From an uncultured Alphaproteobacteria bacterium (GTDB taxonomy: Bacteria > Pseudomonadota > Alphaproteobacteria > RF32 > CAG-239), in contig CAKQRZ010000006.1 of assembly GCA_934271715.1 (NCBI GenBank), forward strand, positions 46,614 to 110,613: 64,000 nucleotides of DNA. The letters run 5' to 3'. Position numbers and translations under genes: made by a program. Positions 17,451 to 24,804 of this stretch are shown piece after piece. The first letter of the stretch is position 1. Each line of letters starts with the position of its first letter. Under the pieces are notes generated by a model that saw only the letters and a program-made list of their open reading frames with translations, had not been told where the DNA came from and ran no database searches.

Positions 17451-18295
17451 ATGAAAAATAAGCTATTCAAAGGTCTCTCTCTCTCTCTGCAAATCCTAAA
17501 CATCTGATTAAAGGCGTATTTTTTGCCGCTCAGCGTGTTTTTGCAGAGTTCAGCGCAAAAAATCACACATTCGGAAATAACAAGTTCAGTAGCAACTCTA
17601 TAAAGAGTTCTGGATTGCTTCGTCGTTACACTCCTCGCAATGACATTTGCTCGGCTGGTCGCAGTATGATTGAAATGCTCGGCGTTCTGGCGATTATTGG
17701 TGTACTGAGCGTGGGCGGAATTGCTGGCTACTCCAAAGCGATGGAAAAGTTCAAGCTCAATAAAATCATCGGTGAATATAATCAGCTTATTATGTGGATT
17801 TTGGAAAATCAGCTAAGCCTGAAAAAATTAGAAGACAAGACAAAACTTGCAAATGTTATTATCGCCGCAAATGTGCTGCCTGCCGACTGGTCAGCTGTTA
17901 CCGATACATATTTGTCTGACGGCAAAGGAAACTTAGTACACGCCTATGTAAATCAGGGAAAATCACTCTATAACCTACAACCGCGGATAACCATTGATTT
18001 CAACTTAGGCGGACTATCGGGAGATTTAACCGATAAAAATGCAGATATTTTTTCTACAAACTTTTCTGATAAACTTTGTTTTGAGCTTTTTAATAATTTG
18101 GTAAAACCTTTGCACTCGCAAACCATTTACGGATATGTATTTAAAAATCACAATCCGATTATATATTGGGGAGACGCCTACTGCGGACAAACTACCGGAA
18201 AATGTTTGAACAACATAACTCTAACAGAAATAAAAGAAATTTGCAGTTCCTGTGACAAAGAAAATGAGCGCTGCAATGTAACAATAGGTTTTTAA
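17451..18295 (+). CDS. Phase-variable prepilin-like protein, locus A (frame OFF)
   Basis: Prepilin-like gene whose start region and pilin part are in different frames here. From ATG 17451 (AGGAAAG upstream) the reading is MKNKLFKGLSLSLQILNI, then a stop at 17505. The (CT)7 tract at codons 8-12 causes this: with 6 units the frame runs on without a stop as ANPKHLIKGVFFAAQRVF and onward into G-RSMIEMLGVLAIIG, giving a 69-residue leader before the cleavage site. Without slippage only an internal start (for example TTG 17615) could serve. The mature part has the pilin helix, a variable middle and a C-terminal Cys cluster (YCGQTTGKC, ICSSC, RCN). Read as a contingency gene (inference from frame analysis). 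Confidence 0.75.
17475..17488 (+). repeat. (CT)7 dinucleotide tract, locus A
   Basis: Seven CT units inside the 5' coding region, 24 bases after the ATG. The in-frame numbers for the downstream pilin are 6 or 9. Confidence 0.95.
17612..17644 (+). repeat. REP-like element (type A) in pilin leader
   Basis: GGATTGCTTCGTCGTTACAC..TCCTCGCAATGAC. It reads in the pilin frame as GLLRRYTPRND. Similar REP-type sequences occur in many bacterial genomes; here all four copies in the window sit in pilin leaders. Confidence 0.8.
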
Positions 18296-18312
18296 CACAA
18301 TAATACCATAAA

Positions 18313-18358
18313 AAAAATTGTAATATAACAGCCTTTGCGGCGCTATATTACAATTTTT
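18313..18358. terminator. Bidirectional terminator between pilin A and trcR
   Basis: A 15-bp stem, AAAAATTGTAATATA (18313-18327) with TATATTACAATTTTT (18344-18358), flanked by T runs on both strands. Confidence 0.85.
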
Positions 18359-18377
18359 TGTGCATGCCGTATTGTAA

Positions 18378-18944
18378 TTATTTTACATTTTTACGGATAA
18401 CTTTTTTCTTTGTATCTTTTTTGCTATGGACCGCAGAAATAACTAAAGCATTTTCCAAATCTTTTTCAGTACAAAGTCCTATAGCAACCGGATTTTTCGG
18501 TTTCAATTCAGACATATCCGAATGTTCACCATCACGAATTTTAGCTATGGTCGGTTTTGTTGTTCCCACAAGTTTACAAATTTGCGAATCCATAATTTCA
18601 GGACAATGTTTCAAAATCCACAAAATAGCGGCAGGTTTATCGCTGCGCTGAGACGGAGACAAAACTTTTTTAGCTTTAGCGTTACGCTCTTTGACATTTT
18701 TTTCCAAAACATTGGCAACCAGTTCGGCTTTTGGGTCTGCCTCACAGCGGCGGATTTCTTCCCAGCTGAGCTGTCCGTTATTGATAGGGCTCATTCCCTG
18801 AATATTATAGGCAATATCTCCGTCTGCAATAGCCTGAATTTCCAATTCATGAATTTCACAGAATTTGGCAATTTGATGAAATGTCAAAGTTGTGTTATCC
18901 ACCAACCATACAGCAGTTGCTTTCGGCATTAAAGGAGCGGTCAT
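18378..18944 (-). CDS. trcR: TrcR (DUF1013) RNA-polymerase-associated cell-cycle regulator
   Basis: A 188-residue protein of the DUF1013 family, confined to alphaproteobacteria. The conserved N-terminus PLMPKATAVWLVDNTTLTF, with IADGDIAYNIQG and DPI-like SPINNGQLSWEEI blocks, is present, followed by an HTH-like region (AAILWILKHCPEI, ICKLVGTTKPTIAKIRDG). In Caulobacter the family member tracks with RNA polymerase and affects cell-cycle transcription. The C-terminus is basic. AAGGAT precedes the ATG. Confidence 0.9.
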   Translation of the reverse strand: MTAPLMPKATAVWLVDNTTLTFHQIAKFCEIHELEIQAIADGDIAYNIQGMSPINNGQLSWEEIRRCEADPKAELVANVLEKNVKERNAKAKKVLSPSQRSDKPAAILWILKHCPEIMDSQICKLVGTTKPTIAKIRDGEHSDMSELKPKNPVAIGLCTEKDLENALVISAVHSKKDTKKKVIRKNVK

Positions 18945-19032
18945 TATTCAAATCCTTTCATAAACAAAACATTTTTTCTTACAATAGACATAGTTGCGGC
19001 AAGATACAAGTAATTTTTTTGGTTATAAACGC

Positions 19033-19056
19033 AAAAAGCCTGCAAAAAAGCAGGCC
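19033..19056 (-). terminator. Terminator of rpmE
   Basis: GCCTGC/GCAGGC stem (19038-19043, 19050-19055) with a six-base A/T loop, followed on the minus strand by TTTTT. Confidence 0.85.
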
Positions 19057-19075
19057 TTTGCCATAAATTTACAAA

Positions 19076-19306
19076 TTAGTTGCTAGATTTCAAACCGAAA
19101 GCGCCAAATTTGCTGTTGAAACGACCAACGCGGCCGCCTGTATCTACAACGCGGCGGATACCAGTCCAAGCCGGATGAGATTTAGGGTCAATTTCCAGCA
19201 GCATTTTTTCGCCGGCTTTACCCCAAGTAGATTTGGTTTTAACTTCAGTTCCATCTGTCATCACATATGTAATCTCGTGATAATCAGGGTGAATTCCTTT
19301 TTTCAT
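19076..19306 (-). CDS. rpmE: 50S ribosomal protein L31
   Basis: Ribosomal protein L31 of 76 residues, starting MKKGIHPDYHEI, with STWGKAGEKMLLEIDPKSHPAWTG and a C-terminal RFNSKFGAFGLK. No zinc-binding CxxC is present, so this is the Cys-minus form. The start is set at the ATG with GGAG 8 bases upstream; the upstream TTG is unlikely. Single-gene unit with its own terminator. Confidence 0.95.
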   Translation of the reverse strand: MKKGIHPDYHEITYVMTDGTEVKTKSTWGKAGEKMLLEIDPKSHPAWTGIRRVVDTGGRVGRFNSKFGAFGLKSSN

Positions 19307-19417
19307 TTTTATCTCCAAATAAAATACTTTATATAGTTTTTACGCTTTTATACATTAAGCAAACAAAATACGCAAGTATTATTTTTACTTATTTTTACTG
19401 TTTTTTAAATTTTTTTG

Positions 19418-20200
19418 TTATTTTGCAAAAGTATCAGCAGCTTTTTTGCGCAAAGCTTCGTTTGAAGCGATTAAGGCACCGCCGAATAAAACTTTGGCAA
19501 AGTCTTCGGAACGCACATCGGTTTCGCCCAAAGCCACAATATAGCCGCCTGCTTCTTTAACCAAAAGCATACCCGCGGCAATAGTCTGCGGCAAATTGTC
19601 GGCAGAAGCGACAATATCCAGCTTTCCGGCAGCTAAATAAGCCAAATCCAGCGAGTTTACACCTTTTACCTGTACATTTTTGCTTAAGCTCAAAGCTTTT
19701 CTAAACAATTCGGCGTCAGCGCTGCTGCCAATAAGAGCCTGTTCGGCAATTTTAGCTCCGGCCACGCGCAAGCGCTCGTGACTGCGAAAACCTTCTTTGA
19801 ATGCGCCGCAGCCTTTTTCGGCAAAAAACAATTCATCATAAACCGGACTATAAATCACGGCGTCTACGACCACGCTGTTTTCCACCATAGCCACCGAAAC
19901 AGCAAAATTGCCGTTACCATGAGCAAAATTGGCGTAACCATCAATCGGAGCAACCAAAAAATAGTTGCCGCTGGCCGGAATGGTATCTTCTTTTTTGCTG
20001 ATAAAAGCGTAAGCCGGTTTTAACTTAGCCAGTTCTTCTTTAAGAGTTTTTTCTACTTTTTCATAAGAACGCTGAGCAAAGCGGCCATCATTGTGGCCGG
20101 ATTGCAGATGTTCCAATTCATTAAAGTCGCGCGATAAGGCAATAGACGCTTTTTTTACAGCGTTTGCCATGGCGGTCAATGCAGTTGAAATATAAGCCAT
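19418..20200 (-). CDS. suhB: SuhB-like inositol-monophosphatase fold protein, degenerate active site
   Basis: IMPase-family protein of 260 residues. The fold markers are there: APIDGYANFAHGNGNFAVSVAMV (family consensus DPLDGTxNFxxGxPxFAVSIA) and AAGMLLVKEAGG (consensus WDxAAGxLIVxEAGG). Several metal ligands are changed, however: the first Asp of DPLDG is Ala84 (Asp87 is kept), the Trp-Asp before AAG is replaced by LPQTI, and the EE pair reads SKKED. Phosphatase activity is therefore doubtful. SuhB of E. coli also acts in rRNA transcription antitermination with NusA/B/G, a role that may not need catalysis. Its start overlaps the efp stop by one base, so the two are translated together. Confidence 0.8.
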   Translation of the reverse strand: MAYISTALTAMANAVKKASIALSRDFNELEHLQSGHNDGRFAQRSYEKVEKTLKEELAKLKPAYAFISKKEDTIPASGNYFLVAPIDGYANFAHGNGNFAVSVAMVENSVVVDAVIYSPVYDELFFAEKGCGAFKEGFRSHERLRVAGAKIAEQALIGSSADAELFRKALSLSKNVQVKGVNSLDLAYLAAGKLDIVASADNLPQTIAAGMLLVKEAGGYIVALGETDVRSEDFAKVLFGGALIASNEALRKKAADTFAK

Positions 20201-20763
20201 TATTTTGCTCTTTCAACATAGTTAGCTTCAGAAGTGCCAACCACAATTTTGTCGCCCACGCCGATAAACGGAGGAACAGTTGTGCGCACGCCGTTGTCCA
20301 AAATAGCCGGCTTGTAAGAAGAAGAAACGGTTTGACCTTTAATCACAGGTTCGGTTTCAACCACTTCGCAAACAACCTGCAGCGGCAAATCAACAGAAAT
20401 AGGACGGCCGTCGATGTAAGAAACTTTAACGCTCATACCATCTGTCAAAAACGGACGAGAATCGCCGAGCAAATCAGACGGCATGGTAAATTGTTCAAAA
20501 GTTTCGGATTCCATAAAGGTCAAGCCAGTAGAATCTTCAAACAAGAATTGGCAGTCTTTGTCTTCTACCATCAATTTTTCTACAGTATCTTCAGTTCTGA
20601 AACGTTCATTAGTTTTTGTTCCGGCTTCAACTTCTTTCATTTCCACCTGCATAAAAGCACCGCCTTTACCCGGTTTAATGTGTACAGCTTTGGTAATTGT
20701 CCACGGTTTGCCCTTATATTCAATAACCCAGCCAATTCTAATTGCTCCAGCAAGTTGTTTCAT
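20200..20763 (-). CDS. efp: Elongation factor P
   Basis: EF-P promotes peptide-bond formation at proline stretches. The 187-residue protein has the KOW-like N-terminal domain with KPGKGGAF, where Lys33 is the position modified in many bacteria, and two OB domains ending in SSYKPAILDNGVRTTVPPFI and GDKIVVGTSEANYVERAK. AGGAGAT precedes the ATG. First gene of the efp-suhB pair. Confidence 0.96.
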   Translation of the reverse strand: MKQLAGAIRIGWVIEYKGKPWTITKAVHIKPGKGGAFMQVEMKEVEAGTKTNERFRTEDTVEKLMVEDKDCQFLFEDSTGLTFMESETFEQFTMPSDLLGDSRPFLTDGMSVKVSYIDGRPISVDLPLQVVCEVVETEPVIKGQTVSSSYKPAILDNGVRTTVPPFIGVGDKIVVGTSEANYVERAK

Positions 20764-20834
20764 ATTTTATCTCCTATTTACAATGTTAAAAATGATTATT
20801 TATTTTTGATGTTTGCAACATAAACCAACATTTT

Positions 20835-21359
20835 TTATTTCGCAACAAAAATCTTATAGGAAGTATCGCTTAAAATCACAAAATCCGCCGGTAAATTTGA
20901 CACATCGGCATCATCTTCTGGCATTACCGCACTTTGAATCAAGAAAAATTCGCCGTACCATTTCAGCAGTTCGGCATTGGCGGCGAATCCGTCTTTCCAA
21001 AAGCGGAAGATAATAAAATCCGGTTCGCATTCACTAACCAACATGGCTTCATGCCGGCGATTGCGGCAAATAGCTCCCAACAAAGCTTTTTTGCATTTTG
21101 CTTTAATTTCTTTGATTTTTTTAGCAGGATTTTCATCTTTTGATGTGTCAACAATCAAGCCATCGCCCAATTTTTGCAAATATAAATCGGCGGCTTTTTC
21201 GCCGGAGAGCAACGTAAGTTTTCCGGCAGTTTTAGCCTTGGCGCAAAAGTCCGCAATAAAGCTTTGCGGCAGCGAATCGGGCAAAATAAAACATTGCAGT
21301 TTAGAATCGGCGATAAGGTCTGTATTTTCCTGAGTAATTTTAATGATTAAGTTTTGCAT
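20835..21359 (-). CDS. Thiamine-phosphate synthase-like (degenerate ThiE fold)
   Basis: A protein of about 174 residues with an alpha/beta pattern like ThiE/TenI TIM-barrels: IADFCAKAKTAGKLTLLSGE, GDGLIVD, LGAICRNRRHEAMLVSECEPDFIIFRFW. In ThiE the block after GC/G-SCHN..EA reads xSxHs.eEa; here RNRRHEAM takes its place, and the phosphate-binding glycines are not obvious. This suggests a non-canonical member of the kind found near efp and suhB in alphaproteobacteria. The start at MQNLIIKIT is preferred over 21398, with weak support (no clear ribosome binding site). Function uncertain. Confidence 0.5.
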   Translation of the reverse strand: MQNLIIKITQENTDLIADSKLQCFILPDSLPQSFIADFCAKAKTAGKLTLLSGEKAADLYLQKLGDGLIVDTSKDENPAKKIKEIKAKCKKALLGAICRNRRHEAMLVSECEPDFIIFRFWKDGFAANAELLKWYGEFFLIQSAVMPEDDADVSNLPADFVILSDTSYKIFVAK

Positions 21360-21439
21360 TTTGACATTCTTTATGTTAGCTATTAAATATAATGTCAAAA
21401 GTATATAACAAATTGCAATAAAGGAAAGTCTTTTTTATC

Positions 21440-22081
21440 ATGGAAACAGAAAAATTGGAACAAAGCAAAAATTCTTTGGAACGTTTGAAAAAATCGGTTG
21501 ATGAACTTATTGAAATTGTACATAAGCAGCAAGCCGATTTTGCACAGAAACTGCAGGCAGAACAAGGCAAAACAGCGTTAGAAAGCGCTAAAGCCGAAGT
21601 TTTAAGCAGCGAAAATGAAAAGCTTAAAGCTGAATTGGAAGCCGCTAAAAACAATACGGAAAATGAAACCCGCATGCAGCAGATGCAGAATGAAATTGAA
21701 AACAAGGCGGCCAAAATCGGCAATCTGCAAAATGAAGTGCAGAATCTGAACAACGCCATAGCGAATCGCAAAACTCAGCTGGAAGAGCTGGAGGCTAAAA
21801 ATAAAGAACTGCAAGAGCAGCTGGAAGAAGCCAACGGACGGGTTTTGACTTTGGAACAAACAAGTTCCGCCGGCAGCACAGAGCTTGAAGAACTAAAAGA
21901 GCAGCTGGTCGCCGAAACTCTGCAAAAAGAAGATTTAGCCCAAAAATGTCAGGATTTTGAAGCTAAACTGGCGGAAATGCAAACAACAATCAGCCAAACC
22001 TCGGAAAATATTGACGATGTTGTGGCCAGACTGGAAAAGGTGTTAGAAGAAAATGGGGCAAGTTACAATAACGATAGATAA
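21440..22081 (+). CDS. Coiled-coil protein upstream of ZapA
   Basis: A 213-residue, almost entirely helical protein rich in Glu, Lys, Gln and Ala, with heptads through most of its length (ENEKLKAELEAAKNN, LEELEAKNKELQEQLEEAN). It has no signal peptide or membrane helix. The end overlaps the zapA start by 29 bases, so the two are translationally coupled. In other alphaproteobacteria a coiled-coil DUF4164-type gene occupies this place; a role with ZapA at the division ring is inferred from context only. Confidence 0.75.
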   Translation: METEKLEQSKNSLERLKKSVDELIEIVHKQQADFAQKLQAEQGKTALESAKAEVLSSENEKLKAELEAAKNNTENETRMQQMQNEIENKAAKIGNLQNEVQNLNNAIANRKTQLEELEAKNKELQEQLEEANGRVLTLEQTSSAGSTELEELKEQLVAETLQKEDLAQKCQDFEAKLAEMQTTISQTSENIDDVVARLEKVLEENGASYNNDR

Positions 22082-22373
22082 GCGCGAATACGCTATTACC
22101 TGCGAGGACGGCGAAGAAGCTCATATTATCAAGCTTTCGCGTATTCTTGACGCCAAAGCAAAACTGTTGTCGCAAAGCATTGGCTTGGTAAATGAAAATA
22201 TGATGCTGGCTATGGTCGGTTTGCTGCTGGCCGATGAAAATCAGGATTTACGCACCAAAAGCGGCGGAGTTTCGGATGATGAAATCAAGCAGCTGGACTC
22301 TGCCAACGCTCAAGCCATAGACAGCGAATCGCAAAGAATCCACAGCTTGATTCAGAGTATTGAGCCATTGTGA
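22053..22373 (+). CDS. zapA: Cell division protein ZapA
   Basis: A 106-residue ZapA-type protein that bundles FtsZ filaments. It shows the N-terminal beta domain MGQVTITIDKREYAITCEDGEE, then the conserved IIKLSRILDAKAKLLS, followed by a helix with NENMMLAMVGLLLADE. It overlaps the preceding coiled-coil gene and is followed by a probable 6S RNA gene, the order known from many alpha- and gammaproteobacteria. Confidence 0.9.
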   Translation: MGQVTITIDKREYAITCEDGEEAHIIKLSRILDAKAKLLSQSIGLVNENMMLAMVGLLLADENQDLRTKSGGVSDDEIKQLDSANAQAIDSESQRIHSLIQSIEPL

Positions 22374-22402
22374 TTTTACTATTGAAAATCTGTTTTTTCT
22401 GC

Positions 22403-22431
22403 TTGAAAACGCGCAGTTTTTACGATAATAT
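22403..22431 (+). promoter_or_regulatory. Sigma70 promoter of the probable 6S RNA
   Basis: TTGAAA, 17-base spacer, TAATAT. The start point would fall near 22440. Confidence 0.65.
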
Positions 22432-22439
22432 TATTATAT

Positions 22440-22636
22440 AAATAAAGACTGTCTGATGCGTCATCACCGCATGTCTTTCCGGCCAACATTATTTTTTAGG
22501 GAGCTGTCTCTGTCTAAATCGTGGTTTAGTTATATGGCACCCACCTTGTACAAGCGGTTCGGTAGAGAATGTTCTCGGATACGGTCAGACGGTCGCAGAT
22601 TTGGCACCGCCCTTTTGGGGCGGTGTTTTTCTTTTT
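22440..22636 (+). ncRNA. ssrS: Probable 6S RNA
   Basis: A GC-richer, structured stretch of about 195 bases directly after zapA, the usual site of ssrS. It has its own promoter, ends at a strong terminator and contains no convincing ORF. Distant arms pair (GTCTGA near 22447 with TCAGAC near 22585), and the 3' half has GGCACCCACCTTGTACAAG, similar to the 3' part of known 6S RNAs. 6S RNA binds sigma70 RNA polymerase as a promoter mimic. Identity rests on position and shape; no covariance search was possible. Confidence 0.62.
22605..22636 (+). terminator. Terminator of the 6S RNA
   Basis: CACCGCCC-TTTT-GGGGCGGTG followed by TTTTTCTTTTTT. Confidence 0.9.
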
Positions 22637-22647
22637 TATACCCTCCC

Positions 22648-22687
22648 ACAACAAAAACACTCCGCCGCATTGGGGTGCGGCAGAGTG
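22648..22687 (-). terminator. Terminator of the Cys-rich protein gene
   Basis: A 12-bp stem with one mismatch, CACTCCGCCGCA/TGCGGCAGAGTG (22658-22669, 22676-22687), followed on the minus strand by TTTTTGTTG. Confidence 0.85.
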
Positions 22688-22743
22688 CAGATATAATTAG
22701 GATTTTTTATTTATTTTATATTTTCCATCACCTCCTTATAAAA

Positions 22744-24513
22744 TTAGTTATTTTCAATCTCATAACAAACTCTTGTATTATCAGCTTTTGTACCCACCTG
22801 AATACATGCTCTGCTAGAATTATAAGGCATTTTTATCTTTTCTTTATTTTTTCCCCAGTAAAAATAATATTCAGATTTTTTTGATGCATATACAGGATTG
22901 CAAGCGTCTCCATTAGTTGAGGCATTTCGCTGCCAATCGTAAGTTCTATTGCCATCAAATACATACCCTCCCAATAAACCGCTATACATGTTACCTGAAG
23001 CATTTCGCAAATCAAGTTTAGGTTCAAAGTCGGAACCATTCATAAACGTATCATCTGTAGCATTATCCATATCAATGTATAAATCTGTATATATTACACA
23101 GTAACAATCATCTGAATAATTACTTTCACATAATTCTTCTTCTGTGTTTTCTATTACAATTTTTGCTACATACTCAATAGGATCTACATCATCTACAGCA
23201 GCTATGGTAAATTTAGAAGATGAAGATATATTATTTTCATTCAAAAACTCAGTATTTAATGTAAAGTTGCGTGAATTATTCTTTACAGTATATTTATTAT
23301 TATTGTTAACTGAAAGAATATTATTCGGATATTTACAATACCTGCTTTCTTTGTTTATAGGTTCTGTAATTACTATTATATCCGTACCTAAATCAACACG
23401 ATAATTTTTATCTGAGATTTTTTGAACATTGCTTCCTGTTATAGAAGATATTTTATAACAAGGAGAATCTGCAGTAACAATCGTTACTTCATTTAGCGTT
23501 TTGCAAATTTTGCAGTCAGAATCACTTCCTAAAATTGGCTCTCCGGCTTCATCATAAACCCATTCAATAGACCAGAATGGGCCAGGAACACCGCTATCTT
23601 TACAATCAACATCTTCGCCTATCCAATTTGGATTTAATTCACTACATTTTTTATTACAATCATAAGCTTCACATCTGTAACAATCATTGCCCTCATAATC
23701 TTGTTTTCCTGTTTTATAAGCTCTTTCACATGATTTGCTGCAATAATCTGTTTCATACCCCATACTTTCACATGTTTGTGGTTTATCAGCTGTGCATTTG
23801 CCGCAGACTTTGCCGTTAACGCTGCCGCTAGAAGAAAAAGATTCGCCGGTTAAGCAGTCGCTTTGGCTTTGATAATTTGTTGAATAACCCTCATGGCAGC
23901 TTTCGTTTACTTTGCAGATACCGCATTCATTGCCATTGCTGTCATAAGTATTGTTAGATTCAAAACCTTTATTTTCTTTATCGCAATCTGCTTTTGTTGT
24001 GCAGGTTGTATCATCCGGCGGTGTTGTTTTTGCTACAAGCTTATAGCAGCTGCCGCAGCTGTTGCACTCGTATTTATCTTTATCTTTTTTCTGACTTAAA
24101 ATCTTCTGGCAGGAAGCGTAATCATTAAAAATAGTTGTATTATCTGAGTCACATCTTCTATACCAGCAAGGATTATTATCCGGAGAATATGCTTCTTCAC
24201 ATTCTCCCATTCCTTTTTCGGCTTCAGTTCTTGATTTATATTGACACCCGTTTGGGTTTGGATTTGGATCAAATCCGGTTATTTTACCGGTGCCGCAGCT
24301 GCCGTCCGGTAAAAAGCAAATCTTTGCCTCCGCCGCAGTTGTGAATAAGCAAAGAAATGCTAATAAGGCTAATTTATTGACTAGGTTAGAGACTCGCTGC
24401 AACAAGATTCTAGGCACGGGGCCTAGAATGACTGGTGCTAGAGGCGCGAGTTTAGTGCCTCCACCTACTCTTCCCCTACTCTTTCCTCTTAAAAATTCTA
24501 TACTCTTCAACAT
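22744..24513 (-). CDS. Cysteine-rich secreted protein with pilin-type leader
   Basis: A 589-residue protein with roughly 50 Cys. It begins with MLKSIEFLRGKSRGR, nearly the same leader and upstream DNA as the pilin gene at 15946, then an in-frame REP-like repeat (LAPLAPVILG...QRVSNLVNK). A Sec-type signal sequence follows (LALLAFLCLFTTAAEA, cleavage before KICF). The body has Cys-rich modules of about 45-55 residues with CxxC pairs (CNSCGSC, CGICK, CGKC, CYRC) and an AT-rich, Asn-rich C-terminal third. No GRSMIE motif is present, so it is not a pilin. AGGAGG stands 6 bases before the ATG. An extracellular or surface role is likely; the family is unknown to me. Confidence 0.75.
   Translation of the reverse strand: MLKSIEFLRGKSRGRVGGGTKLAPLAPVILGPVPRILLQRVSNLVNKLALLAFLCLFTTAAEAKICFLPDGSCGTGKITGFDPNPNPNGCQYKSRTEAEKGMGECEEAYSPDNNPCWYRRCDSDNTTIFNDYASCQKILSQKKDKDKYECNSCGSCYKLVAKTTPPDDTTCTTKADCDKENKGFESNNTYDSNGNECGICKVNESCHEGYSTNYQSQSDCLTGESFSSSGSVNGKVCGKCTADKPQTCESMGYETDYCSKSCERAYKTGKQDYEGNDCYRCEAYDCNKKCSELNPNWIGEDVDCKDSGVPGPFWSIEWVYDEAGEPILGSDSDCKICKTLNEVTIVTADSPCYKISSITGSNVQKISDKNYRVDLGTDIIVITEPINKESRYCKYPNNILSVNNNNKYTVKNNSRNFTLNTEFLNENNISSSSKFTIAAVDDVDPIEYVAKIVIENTEEELCESNYSDDCYCVIYTDLYIDMDNATDDTFMNGSDFEPKLDLRNASGNMYSGLLGGYVFDGNRTYDWQRNASTNGDACNPVYASKKSEYYFYWGKNKEKIKMPYNSSRACIQVGTKADNTRVCYEIENN
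24391..24443 (-). repeat. REP-like element (type B) in leader of Cys-rich gene
   Basis: Contains GATTCTAGGC...GCCTAGAATGAC and TGGTGCTAGAGG. Related copies are at 25231-25291 and 61926-62017. It is read on the minus strand in frame as APVILGPVPRILLQRVSNL. Confidence 0.8.
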
Positions 24514-24529
24514 CTTATTCCTCCTATTA

Positions 24530-24562
24530 TGTGTAAAAAAAACGACCGTTATTTTTACACAC
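24530..24562. repeat. Conserved intergenic box, left copy at Cys-rich gene
   Basis: Same 33-base unit as 15963-15995: TGTGTA8, CGACCGTT, ATTTTTACACAC. Confidence 0.75.
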
Positions 24563-24671
24563 TCAAAACAAGCTGCTGAAATGTTGCAAAATTATGAAAA
24601 AAATAACGCAAAATTATTATGTTATTGCATTTTGCAGCAAACCGTGATACATTACTAAAAACAGCCTAAAA

Positions 24672-24704
24672 ACTGTCCCTTTTAAACGGTCGTTTTTTTT
24701 ACAC
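24672..24704. repeat. Conserved intergenic box, right copy at locus B
   Basis: AACTGTCCCTTTTAAACGG, then TCG, T8 and ACACA, as at 16103 and 36396. It stands 34 bases before the locus B promoter. Confidence 0.75.
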
Positions 24705-24737
24705 ATTCCAGGCTTTTCCTATGCCTTGATTTTGCGG

Positions 24738-24765
24738 TTGACTTATGGAGTAAGGCTGGTATAGA
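24738..24765 (+). promoter_or_regulatory. Sigma70 promoter of pilin locus B
   Basis: TTGACT, 16-base spacer (TATGGAGTAAGGCTGG), TATAGA; identical but for single bases to those of loci C and D. Confidence 0.82.
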
Positions 24766-24804
24766 ATAAATCTAGTAAACAACTTAATTTAAGAGGAAAG
24801 AAAG

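Noticed and set aside
17475..17488. CT tract counts as simple sequencing error
   Set aside because: Cannot be excluded for a single locus, but four loci with 5, 7, 7 and 8 units all fall on non-coding counts; read-level data would decide.
17451..17507. 18-codon peptide MKNKLFKGLSLSLQILNI as a regulatory leader peptide
   Set aside because: Peptide end differs between loci only through CT count, no attenuator hairpin follows, and the slipped frame is the one kept open; a phase-variable fusion explains this better.
22456..22884. 142-codon plus-strand ORF after zapA
   Set aside because: Runs through the probable 6S RNA and its terminator and then antisense to the Cys-rich gene.
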